Positions 7,738-15,033 of a stretch of DNA of 40,071 nucleotides are shown piece by piece (the first letter of the stretch is position 1; each line of letters starts with the position of its first letter). Made by a program: the position numbers and the translations under genes. The DNA comes from Bacillota bacterium. GTDB lineage: Bacteria; Bacillota; Negativicutes; Sporomusales; Sporomusaceae. The DNA lies in contig JAEZVB010000078.1 of the NCBI GenBank assembly GCA_023443285.1, positions 1 through 40,071 on the forward strand. The letters are read 5' to 3'. The notes under the pieces are model-generated. The model ran no database searches, was not told the origin of the DNA, and worked only from the letters and a program-made list of their open reading frames with translations.

Positions 7738-8340
7738 CTATTTTTTACCAGCATTTACCGCTTTAATGAAATAGCGGTCATCCGTATCTATAGTTTGGGT
7801 TACTTGATATCCGGCAGTTGTCAGCCAACCGCCAACAGTCTCTCCATCTGGCAGGCGGTCATTTTTGACAACAGCGCTATCCTGATGAATAGCATTCACT
7901 TGATGCCGGGAAATGTCATGCATGATAACTAAAGTTCCGCCGTCTTGCAATTGATTGCGCGCAAGGGACATGAATAATTGTTTTTCCTTAATATGCGGAA
8001 AAAAATTAAAACATACCACGGCATCAAATAGGCCGCTCTTTGGCAAAAACTCCATAACATCGGCAACAGCAAAAGTAATATCCCCAAGACAGCCGTATTT
8101 TTCCTCAGCCTTTGCCAACATATTAGCCGAAAAATCTACTGCCGTAATTTTCCCTGGCACACCAACAGCCTCTTTTAAGAAAGGTAGCAGTACACCAGTG
8201 CCGCTACCAGCATCCAATACTTTAAAGCCGGACTCTAATCCTGCCATATTTACAAGCTCAGCTATTTTTTTTGCATCAATTAAACGAGTACTATCCCATT
8301 GTCCGGCAATTTTATCAAAAAACTCGCGTTCACTACCCAT
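7738..8340 (-). CDS. Class I SAM-dependent methyltransferase
   Basis: A 200-residue soluble protein with the SAM-binding glycine motif FKVLDAGSGTGVLLPFL (about 38-54), an acidic residue at the end of beta-2 in ITAVDFSANMLAKAEEKYG, then ITFAVADVMEFLP and a DAVVCFNFFPHI strand (motif IV). Length fits a stand-alone small-molecule methyltransferase. The start overlaps the end of the ECF S-component gene by 8 bp, showing translational coupling, and AGGTGA precedes the ATG. As last gene of the exb-tonB-receptor-ECF operon it may modify the imported compound or a ligand made to capture it. The substrate cannot be told from sequence. Confidence 0.85.
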   Translation of the reverse strand: MGSEREFFDKIAGQWDSTRLIDAKKIAELVNMAGLESGFKVLDAGSGTGVLLPFLKEAVGVPGKITAVDFSANMLAKAEEKYGCLGDITFAVADVMEFLPKSGLFDAVVCFNFFPHIKEKQLFMSLARNQLQDGGTLVIMHDISRHQVNAIHQDSAVVKNDRLPDGETVGGWLTTAGYQVTQTIDTDDRYFIKAVNAGKK

Positions 8341-8866
8341 GTAATTTCACCTGCTTAAACGTCCCGGCTACTGCCTGAAGCTTTCTAACCAGCAACGGGA
8401 CAAATAGTAATTGTATAACGATCCCAGGTAATCCTGTAGAAATGGCTCCTAAAATATATGTCAGTGATTTCAGCTTAACGGCCAACACAGCAACCATACC
8501 AGCTACTACAAGCGCAGCGGCCAAACGGCCTGCCACCATGGCTCCAATAAGTGACCAAACTAAGGGAAGTTTGCACTGCCTGTACAGATATCCCGCTACA
8601 ACCCCATATACCCCTAATTCGACTACCATAATCGGCAGCATTGGCATTATAGGAGGCATTCCGGTGATAATGCTGCTGACAACGGGAGTCAGCACCCCAG
8701 CAGCCATACCACCTTTTACTCCAAGCAGTAATCCTGCCATCAATACCGGGATATGCATCGGAAGAAATACCGACCCTGCACCGCCAAAAAAGTGGAAAGC
8801 TATCGGCAGTGTTACTCCAAGAGCGATAAACATAGCAACATTAATTAATTTTCGCGTATAGCTCAT
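8333..8866 (-). CDS. ECF-type transporter S component (substrate-binding membrane subunit)
   Basis: The 177-residue protein is almost entirely hydrophobic with about five or six helices, and carries segments typical of ECF S components: FFGGAGSVFLPMHIPVLMAG near residue 27, then GVKGGMAAGVLTPVVSSI, TGMPP and VELGVYGVVAGYLYR. S components bind a vitamin or metal at high affinity and use a shared EcfA/A'/T module, which is not in this window. The gene starts 22 bp after the receptor stop with AGGAAGGTGA upstream, and overlaps the methyltransferase gene, so receptor and S component probably handle the same compound across outer and inner membranes. Substrate unknown. Confidence 0.82.
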   Translation of the reverse strand: MSYTRKLINVAMFIALGVTLPIAFHFFGGAGSVFLPMHIPVLMAGLLLGVKGGMAAGVLTPVVSSIITGMPPIMPMLPIMVVELGVYGVVAGYLYRQCKLPLVWSLIGAMVAGRLAAALVVAGMVAVLAVKLKSLTYILGAISTGLPGIVIQLLFVPLLVRKLQAVAGTFKQVKLHG

Positions 8867-8888
8867 GGTTCACCTTCCTAGCTTTGTC

Positions 8889-10913
8889 CTAAATTTTTTG
8901 AGTCAGACTGACATAGTACGAACGTCCAGGCAGCGGATAGCCAATTTGTTCTACATATTGCTTGTCAAAGATATTATCTACATAAAGGCTGACTGTTCTT
9001 GTTTTGTCAAGCTCGCGTACAATTGCCAGGTTATGAGTGGTATAACCACCGATTTGACCATACGACTGATTGTTGTTATATAAACCTTTTTGTGAGCTTG
9101 TAAAGTTTATACTATACCGTAACTGCCAAGGCTTGGCGTCATAATAGTAAGCAAGGGATGCCTTATGCTGCGGCCGGAAATCAAGCTCTCCAGCCATACC
9201 TGCATTCGTGTTACCTGTCCCGACTTTTGCCGTATGCTGATTGGTATAATTAAACGTGAGTGTGTTTCTATCATTTAATTTATACACATTCTCCCATTCT
9301 GCTCCCCATACTTTTACCTTATCAATGTTATAGCACCAAAATGGATTCACATGCTGAAAATTAATATAATCATTAATATTCTGGCGATACAACGTCAATT
9401 TTGTATTATATTTCGCACTGACTTTTTGTTCGACTCCAATCTCGTAACTATAGCCCTGCTCAGGCTTTAGCTGTTTATGATAGCCCGGACTGGCAACAGC
9501 CGTATTATACTGATTGCTCCACCAGTAGTATTCAGCCATTGACGGAGCCCGCCACAATCTGTTTACCGAAATAAAGGTAGTCGTTGTATCATTATTTTTG
9601 AAAGACAAACTCATCTTGGGAGACAGTGCCCCGGCATCATAATCCTGCATATTGGTTGCGCTTGCATCATCTTTACTGGCAGACAAATGGTCATACCGCA
9701 GACCCAGATAAGCTGACCAACGCTTGTCCAGCTTCCAGCTGTCATCAACATAAGCTCCCCACAAATCCATCTTTTGGGAGGGATATAAACCACCCGAGCC
9801 AGCCGGCTGCACAGCATATGTACCATAACCGTAGCGCAACCGCTTATACTCACCGCCATACCCAATAGTATGACCGTTGTTCTTTACTTGTCCGGAAAAA
9901 CCGATATTATCTGATTTATCGCTGACAACCGTGCGATCCAGCACGATCTGAGTACCAGCAGCATTATAGTTAACTTCGCGCCGTTTTTCATCGTTTTTCC
10001 AATAATCAATTCGCCAAAAGCCTTTTTCGGTATTGTGTCTATAGGCAAAATCATAATAGATATTATGTTTTTCCCAGAATGCTCCCGGATTAGGGGTTGT
10101 CATTGGACCACCGGGTGACAAAGTCTCGCCATCACTGATGGGAAAGGCAGGATCATAGTTGGCAGTACCTGGCTGGTTAGCGCGAATAAAACCGCGTTTG
10201 GTATCTGTCTTATTAAAACCAACAGCAATATTGTCATTAGGTGTAATATCATAGTTCAGTCTCAAGCCATATTGCTCGGCATCATAATCATTATTGCGCA
10301 GAAAAGCATCCGAGCCTGTCTTATTAGCGATAATATTAAAATTCCATTTTCCTGCTGAGCCGCCATAATTGAACAAATAATCATATCTGCCGTTACTGCC
10401 GGACAGAATATTAATTTCGCCGCCGTTAACGCCTTTTTCCCGGGTAATAATATTGATTACCCCGCCCAGCGTGTTGCCATGAGCCGCTGATTTACCGCCT
10501 TTAATGATTTGAATCTTCTCTACTGTGTTTAAAGGAATCGTTGTCCAGTCAACATATTGTCCGCCCATAACCCCAGCAGCATTAATTTGACGGCCATTTA
10601 AAAGAACAGTATAACGTCTGGCATCAAAGCCCCTCAGTTTTACCGTATTGTCTTGATTGTCACCAGCACCAGCCCGCTGCTGAATATCAATACCTGCCGA
10701 GCCTCTTAACAGTTCAGGGATAGAAGCGGCTTTACCCGGACTTACCATTTTAACACTGACTGTCGTATATGCCTTATCTTTTTGCACACTTTCTGCTTGA
10801 ATTACAATCTCTTCAAGACTATATGTCGGTGCTTCCTCTGCCATTACAGGAGTCCCTGCCATAATCATACCGGCAACTGCCACAATAGCTAGTACTTTTC
10901 TACTACCGTTCAT
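8889..10913 (-). CDS. TonB-dependent outer-membrane receptor
   Basis: The 674-residue product has a signal peptide (about 1-25, cut after VMA), a TonB-box-like YSLEEIVIQAES from about residue 31, and a plug with IPELLRGSAGIDIQQ, VKLRGFDARRYTVLLNGRQ, IQIIKGGKSAAHGNTLGG and GVINIITRE (about 65-165). The barrel then runs to the end, with the last strand SYYVSLTQKI. It resembles the receptor at 4793-6853 in layout and in many loop motifs, so the two are paralogues. GGAGG lies just before the ATG. The gene follows tonB by 25 bp, so receptor and energy transducer are co-transcribed. The ligand is unknown; the ECF S component downstream suggests a vitamin- or metal-like compound. Confidence 0.94.
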   Translation of the reverse strand: MNGSRKVLAIVAVAGMIMAGTPVMAEEAPTYSLEEIVIQAESVQKDKAYTTVSVKMVSPGKAASIPELLRGSAGIDIQQRAGAGDNQDNTVKLRGFDARRYTVLLNGRQINAAGVMGGQYVDWTTIPLNTVEKIQIIKGGKSAAHGNTLGGVINIITREKGVNGGEINILSGSNGRYDYLFNYGGSAGKWNFNIIANKTGSDAFLRNNDYDAEQYGLRLNYDITPNDNIAVGFNKTDTKRGFIRANQPGTANYDPAFPISDGETLSPGGPMTTPNPGAFWEKHNIYYDFAYRHNTEKGFWRIDYWKNDEKRREVNYNAAGTQIVLDRTVVSDKSDNIGFSGQVKNNGHTIGYGGEYKRLRYGYGTYAVQPAGSGGLYPSQKMDLWGAYVDDSWKLDKRWSAYLGLRYDHLSASKDDASATNMQDYDAGALSPKMSLSFKNNDTTTTFISVNRLWRAPSMAEYYWWSNQYNTAVASPGYHKQLKPEQGYSYEIGVEQKVSAKYNTKLTLYRQNINDYINFQHVNPFWCYNIDKVKVWGAEWENVYKLNDRNTLTFNYTNQHTAKVGTGNTNAGMAGELDFRPQHKASLAYYYDAKPWQLRYSINFTSSQKGLYNNNQSYGQIGGYTTHNLAIVRELDKTRTVSLYVDNIFDKQYVEQIGYPLPGRSYYVSLTQKI

Positions 10914-10938
10914 ATCTATTCCTCCAGAATTGTCTCGT

Positions 10939-11625
10939 TTAGCTCAATTCAAAAACTATCGAAAACGTAGTAAAACACCGTACGGCCTGGCCGCTGCCAG
11001 TCTCCTGTGCAGGCACAAAGCGCCACTGACGGACCGCCTGCACTGCAGCTTCATCTAAAGATCGCCGGCCAGAAGACCGTGCAACCATTACCTCCCCTGG
11101 ACGGCCATTTTCCAATACTTCCACTTTTACTCCCACTGTGCCGCTAACCCCCTCTTGCCTGGCATCTTGCGGGTAGTCCGGCTCAACCTTATTTAAAATA
11201 CGCGGTGCCGCTATTCTTTTCGGTGCCGGAGGTGCGACCACACCGGTCGTTTGGCCTGTGGCTAAAGCCGGCACCTCTTCAGCGGCCGGACTGCCGGCAG
11301 ACGGCGCGGCAACCGGACTGAAACGATCAGCAACAACATCGCTGGATGCGAGTGGCTGGGGGACAGCCGGCATTGGCCGGGATTGATCGGGAACCACAGG
11401 TTTCTCAACCGGAGCAGACGCCTGCGGTATAGTTATGGGTACCGGAACCGCCTGTTCCGGCAGAGCCACACTGCTAATCAGCTCCATTTCAATGGTTTCT
11501 GGTTCTGCTGCTTTGCTGAACAGATCACCGCCCAGCCACCCTGCCCCGATAAACAGCAGGCAGTGGATGCAGCACGAGAGTATTGCTGCACGCCGACCAT
11601 AGGATTGTTTAAACATACCTCTCAC
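10939..11625 (-). CDS. tonB: TonB energy-transducing protein
   Basis: The 228-residue protein has one N-terminal membrane anchor (about 12-35), a proline- and alanine-rich spacer (about 45-140) that spans the periplasm, and the C-terminal TonB domain with PDYPQDARQEGVSGTVGVKV and AAVQAVRQWRFVPA, ending in a beta strand (TFSIVFEL). This domain grips the TonB box of outer-membrane receptors. The start is GTG at 11625, sharing GTGA with the exbD stop; an ATG three codons later is an alternative. The order exbB-exbD-tonB-receptor makes a self-contained energised uptake unit. Confidence 0.95.
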   Translation of the reverse strand: MRGMFKQSYGRRAAILSCCIHCLLFIGAGWLGGDLFSKAAEPETIEMELISSVALPEQAVPVPITIPQASAPVEKPVVPDQSRPMPAVPQPLASSDVVADRFSPVAAPSAGSPAAEEVPALATGQTTGVVAPPAPKRIAAPRILNKVEPDYPQDARQEGVSGTVGVKVEVLENGRPGEVMVARSSGRRSLDEAAVQAVRQWRFVPAQETGSGQAVRCFTTFSIVFELS

Positions 11626-12032
11626 CTCTGCGTCTGCTCAGTAGCCACAGCTATTTTTTTTACACCCAAGCCTTTAAGATCATCCAACACCATCACAACC
11701 CGGCCATATTCAGCCTGCTTGTCTGCTCTAAGCACAAAGGCTGTTTCGATCTGACGGGCAAGCTGCGCCTGAACACGGGCTTTGAACAGTTCGGGTGGAA
11801 TCTGTTCCTGATCAATATAAACAGCCCCATCCTTTGCAATCGTAATTGTCACATTCTTGGCCATATCGGACTGCGACGACGAAGCCTGCGGCAAATTGAC
11901 AGGCAGTGTCCGCTGCTCCACCATGTACAATGTGCTCATCATAAAAAACACCAACAAAAAGAAAATAATATCAATCATGGGAATGATCATTAGCTTAGGC
12001 TGACGCTCTATTCGCAAACTACGCAGTTTCAC
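11622..12032 (-). CDS. exbD: ExbD/TolR-family proton-channel subunit
   Basis: The product is about 136 residues with a short basic cytoplasmic N-terminus, one membrane helix (PMIDIIFFLLVFFMMSTLY) whose Asp is the conserved proton-carrying residue of ExbD/TolR/MotB proteins, and a periplasmic domain. An in-frame GTG at 12041 also exists, but GTG at 12032 has GGAGTGA at the right distance and gives the typical KLRS-R start. It overlaps the end of exbB and the start of tonB, so all three should be translated together. Confidence 0.94.
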   Translation of the reverse strand: MKLRSLRIERQPKLMIIPMIDIIFFLLVFFMMSTLYMVEQRTLPVNLPQASSSQSDMAKNVTITIAKDGAVYIDQEQIPPELFKARVQAQLARQIETAFVLRADKQAEYGRVVMVLDDLKGLGVKKIAVATEQTQR

Positions 12033-12654
12033 GTCTGTCACTCCGTCTCTTGGCTTCAGCTAACACTGCTCCGCACTCTTCCATGCCATTAATAATGGTA
12101 TCAAGCCAATGGCTATAGTAGGTATGGACAATAAGTGCCATAACAGCTACACAGAGTCCGGTAGCTGTTGCCACAAGCGCCTCACCGACACCGCCGGTAA
12201 TTGCCTGCGGCTGCCCTGTCTTAATATTCATAATGCTAAAAGATGAAATCATACCCACAACTGTGCCTAATAACCCTAAGAGCGGTGACAAAGTAACAAT
12301 CGTATCCAGATAACCAAGCTTTTCCCGGAGTTTTGCGGCCGACTGCGCCGCCGCATTAGTCATAGCACTTTCTAAGTCACAGGCATCAAAATGAATGTTA
12401 TCTAACCCTCTCGACAACATCATGCCTGTTACACCCCCAGCATCATTGCACACACTTTTCGCCCCGCCCCAGTTATCGTTATTAAGTCGGGTTGTCAGTT
12501 CAGGCAAAAGTTTTTTATGATCGGTAGCTGCCTTACGGTAATACAAGTACCGCTCAATAGCAATCGTTACAACCATAAGTGAGCATAAGAGCAGCGGATA
12601 CATTACCAAACCGCCTTTTTTAAACAATTCAACACTACTAGTAATAACTTCCAT
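12019..12654 (-). CDS. exbB: ExbB/TolQ-family proton-channel subunit
   Basis: About 211 residues with three membrane helices: an N-terminal one after VELFKKGGLVMYPLLL, and a pair around TLSPLLGLLGTVVGMISSF and GEALVATATGLCVAVMALIVHTYY. These are the hallmark MotA_ExbB segments. The frame is open up to an ATG at 12681, but GGGGAGG sits just before the ATG at 12654 and none precedes 12681, so the shorter form is chosen. ExbB forms the pentamer around ExbD that uses the proton gradient to drive TonB. It is the first gene of the operon and has a 170-nt leader with a terminator-like hairpin. Confidence 0.95.
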   Translation of the reverse strand: MEVITSSVELFKKGGLVMYPLLLCSLMVVTIAIERYLYYRKAATDHKKLLPELTTRLNNDNWGGAKSVCNDAGGVTGMMLSRGLDNIHFDACDLESAMTNAAAQSAAKLREKLGYLDTIVTLSPLLGLLGTVVGMISSFSIMNIKTGQPQAITGGVGEALVATATGLCVAVMALIVHTYYSHWLDTIINGMEECGAVLAEAKRRSDRRETA

Positions 12655-12721
12655 TTTTCCTCCCCATATCTTGTTTGACATTAATTTTTAGAGAAATTAA
12701 ACACGCCACCTCCAAAAAATA

Positions 12722-12778
12722 AAAGCCACAAAGATCTACGGTCATTCTTAACCGTAATACCTTCGTGGCTATTTGCGC
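12722..12778 (-). terminator. Terminator-like hairpin inside the exbB leader (attenuator candidate)
   Basis: On the minus strand a 9-bp stem (GCCACGAAG at 12769-12761 with CTTTGTGGC at 12733-12725) encloses an internal loop and a 5-bp ACGGT/ACCGT stem, followed by TTTTATTTTTT. It lies between the predicted promoter (12863-12834) and the exbB ATG at 12654, so full-length transcription needs readthrough. A smaller hairpin ACAACC/GGTTGT occurs upstream of it in the leader. Its GGTTGT arm could alternatively pair with a later ACAAC, offering a switch. The trigger is unknown. Confidence 0.65.
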
Positions 12779-12833
12779 CTGTATCTTGTTGTTTTGACTT
12801 ATATGCACAACCTTCTTGGTTGTATCTGTTAAA

Positions 12834-12886
12834 ATAATAACATACTCACAATACGTTTGACAATAAATATTTTTCCTGAATATTAT
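12834..12886. promoter_or_regulatory. Divergent promoters sharing a -35 region
   Basis: The + strand has TTGACA (12857-12862), 18 bases, TATTAT (12881-12886), serving the restriction endonuclease gene. The minus strand has TTGTCA (12863-12858), 18 bases, TATTAT (12839-12834), serving the exbB operon. The two -35 hexamers overlap almost completely, so the promoters should exclude each other. Both are good sigma-A-type matches. The remaining sequence between exbB and the endonuclease gene is A/T-rich and shows no gene. Confidence 0.6.
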
Positions 12887-12957
12887 GTTTTGGTTAAAAT
12901 TTACTTTTATAGTGCGTTTTGTTATAATAAATCATCATTAGATTTAGGAGTTATATT

Positions 12958-13671
12958 ATGGATGAACAACAAACAAAAGCTATTCTTGCCAAAGCGAAAC
13001 TCTTCTTTAGAACACGAATTGTAGAGCGCCATCAAGCTAATACGAAAAAACTTGCAAAACTAAAGAACTTTACTGTAAATCCATTTCTTGATAAATATTT
13101 AGCCAATTTTGCTTTTGGCAACAATTCACCGGAAAATATTGCAAAAGCATTAATTTATCCGCGCATTTTAGGAACTTCAATCAGCACAATATTTGGCACA
13201 CAGCTTCAATTTTTCTGTAACGATGTTTTATCTGGTTATGCTTCTACGACTTCTGGCATAGATATAGAATTCATCGACGCAATAGACAATAGAAGAAAAT
13301 ACTGCCAAATAAAGGCCGGCCCTAATACGATTAATTATGATGATGTCACCACAATTAAAAACCATTTTACAGCTATTAAGCATTTAGCCAGAACAAATCG
13401 AAGTACAGACATTAACCCTAGCATCGACTGTCTTGTCGGCGTGTTTTACGGTAACTTCGCTGAACTGTCTGTGCATTACAAAAAAATAAATGAAGAATAT
13501 TCCGTTTTGGTAGGAAAAGATTTTTGGCACCATCTTACCGGTAGTGAAAGCTTCTATGACGAATTAATTAATGTCTTTGCCGAAGTGGCAGTTGAAATGG
13601 ACAGCCGTATTTTAATAGAACAAGCCATTACAGACCTTGCCGGAGAAATTAGCAAGAGGCAGAATGCATAA
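12958..13671 (+). CDS. Type II restriction endonuclease, Eco47II-like
   Basis: The 237-residue protein resembles the Eco47II restriction endonuclease family (GGNCC cutters) in length and in the segment around the presumed active site: SGIDIEFIDAID followed by YCQIKAGPNTIN. In PD-(D/E)xK terms, Asp102 and Glu104 or Asp107 with Gln117-x-Lys119 are the likely catalytic residues. An AGGAG site precedes the ATG. It converges on a cytosine-5 methyltransferase gene only 3 bp away, the partner expected for protection. The recognition sequence is inferred from the family only. The gene is A/T-richer than its neighbours, consistent with mobile restriction-modification pairs. Confidence 0.82.
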   Translation: MDEQQTKAILAKAKLFFRTRIVERHQANTKKLAKLKNFTVNPFLDKYLANFAFGNNSPENIAKALIYPRILGTSISTIFGTQLQFFCNDVLSGYASTTSGIDIEFIDAIDNRRKYCQIKAGPNTINYDDVTTIKNHFTAIKHLARTNRSTDINPSIDCLVGVFYGNFAELSVHYKKINEEYSVLVGKDFWHHLTGSESFYDELINVFAEVAVEMDSRILIEQAITDLAGEISKRQNA

Positions 13672-13688
13672 GCATCATGCCTCTTGCT
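13651..13688. terminator. Bidirectional hairpin overlapping both convergent gene ends
   Basis: AGCAAGAGGCA (13651-13661) and TGCCTCTTGCT (13678-13688) form a perfect 11-bp inverted repeat. The left arm encodes the last residues of the endonuclease and the right arm encodes the last residues of the methyltransferase. Short T-rich tracts follow in both directions. Confidence 0.75.
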
Positions 13689-14922
13689 TTAATATTTCTA
13701 TTTTATACTCTTGAATAGCTTTGACCAATTGTTGCCCTAACTGCTTTGCCAGATAAACTGGAACAGCATTACCAATTTGTTTATATTTTTCTCCTATTCC
13801 CCCAGAAAAGTTCCAATCATCAGGAAAGGTCTGAATTCTCGCATATTCGCGCACAGTAAACGGCCGTGTTTCATCAGGATGACAGCGTTCCGTCTGTTTT
13901 TGACTTGGCGAACAAGTCAAGGTCAGACACGGTTCTGTCCAGGCAATTCGTCGTGCCATCCCGGTACGCCCACCGGTACTATCGTAGCTTTTTCCCATAT
14001 ATGCTTTTTGAATTTCCCCTGGAAGGTCACGCCAACACCCCCCCGGCGGCACTAAATCTAAAACCGTTTTTTTGGCCGGACTATATTTCTGGCCTTCGGA
14101 TTCAGGGACATTTTGTAAAGCATCCCGCAGCGTTTTCTTTTTAACTGCCTGTTTTGGATAAGCAGCACAAATACCTTCTTTAGTACCAATGATGACGATA
14201 CGTTCCCTTTTTTGCGGCACACCATAATCATAAGCATTTAAAAGTTTGTATTCTACCTGATAATTAAGCTCCTCAAAAACACTAATAATAGTTTCCAATG
14301 TTCGGCCATTATCATGTGACAACAGTCCACGAACGTTTTCAGCCATGAAAACCAATGGATCCGTTTCTTTTATGCAACGTGCAAATTCATAAAATAACGT
14401 TCCCCGGGTATCTTCAAAACCCAATTTCTTTCCAGCATAACTAAATGCTTGACAAGGAAAACCGCCTGTAATAATATCTACTTTCCCCTTATATTGGCTA
14501 AAATCCACATTCCGGATATCATCACAGATAACATTCCAGTTTGGCCGGTTGCTTCTTAGTGTTTCACAGCAATATTTATCAAATTCAACATGCGCCAACG
14601 TTTTTATGCCTGCTTGCTCTAAACCCAATGCCAACCCGCCGCCACCAGCGAACAATTCTATCGCCGTAATATCATTGGGCTTAATTACAATATCCTGTGG
14701 TTTAGTAATATTGTAATGGTTAGGATATTCCATTATCATATCCGGTTCCACATTTAAAACATGGCAAAGCTCTTCGAAATTACTTTTAAAAGGATTATAT
14801 TTATCAGAAAGCATAACAGATAGCTGATTTTTGGTAATCCCTAACCGCTCCGCAAGCTGATTCTGCGTAGAGATGCCCAGAGCATCCATAGCCTCTTTTA
14901 TTTTTACCTTGTTGATATACAT
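13675..14922 (-). CDS. DNA (cytosine-5) methyltransferase with N-terminal HTH domain
   Basis: The catalytic part has the ordered C5-methyltransferase motifs: I (ITAIELFAGGGGLALGLEQ), IV with the catalytic Cys in GGFPCQAFSYAG, VI (MAENVRGLLSH), VIII (QKRERIVIIGT) and X (YKQIGNAVPVYLAKQLG). In front of it lies a helix-turn-helix domain (about 10-70: QNQLAERLGITKNQLSVMLS), as in some methyltransferases that repress their own gene. The longer in-frame ATG at 14934 has no ribosome site; 14922 has GGTGA five bases upstream. Length (about 415) fits M.Eco47II/M.Sau96I-type enzymes. It should modify the site cut by the adjacent endonuclease. Confidence 0.92.
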   Translation of the reverse strand: MYINKVKIKEAMDALGISTQNQLAERLGITKNQLSVMLSDKYNPFKSNFEELCHVLNVEPDMIMEYPNHYNITKPQDIVIKPNDITAIELFAGGGGLALGLEQAGIKTLAHVEFDKYCCETLRSNRPNWNVICDDIRNVDFSQYKGKVDIITGGFPCQAFSYAGKKLGFEDTRGTLFYEFARCIKETDPLVFMAENVRGLLSHDNGRTLETIISVFEELNYQVEYKLLNAYDYGVPQKRERIVIIGTKEGICAAYPKQAVKKKTLRDALQNVPESEGQKYSPAKKTVLDLVPPGGCWRDLPGEIQKAYMGKSYDSTGGRTGMARRIAWTEPCLTLTCSPSQKQTERCHPDETRPFTVREYARIQTFPDDWNFSGGIGEKYKQIGNAVPVYLAKQLGQQLVKAIQEYKIEILKQEA

Positions 14923-14950
14923 GTCAATCACCATTCTTTTGAAAGTTATG

Positions 14951-14985
14951 AATATATATTAACATGTCATATCCATTTGAGTCAA
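14951..14985 (-). promoter_or_regulatory. Promoter and possible operator of the methyltransferase gene
   Basis: On the minus strand TTGACT (14985-14980), 17 bases, TTAATA (14962-14957) forms a usable promoter. The perfect palindrome AATATATATT (14951-14960) overlaps the -10, a good place for the methyltransferase's own HTH domain to bind. Binding is inferred. Confidence 0.45.
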
Positions 14986-15033
14986 TTGCTTTTCAAACAT
15001 ATGTTCTTTCTTGTCACTACTATTATATTTCGC

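Noticed and set aside
8442..8861. Plus-strand 139-codon frame opposite the ECF S-component gene
   Set aside because: It is antisense to a protein with clear family motifs and has low-complexity Pro/Thr/Ile composition typical of shadow frames.
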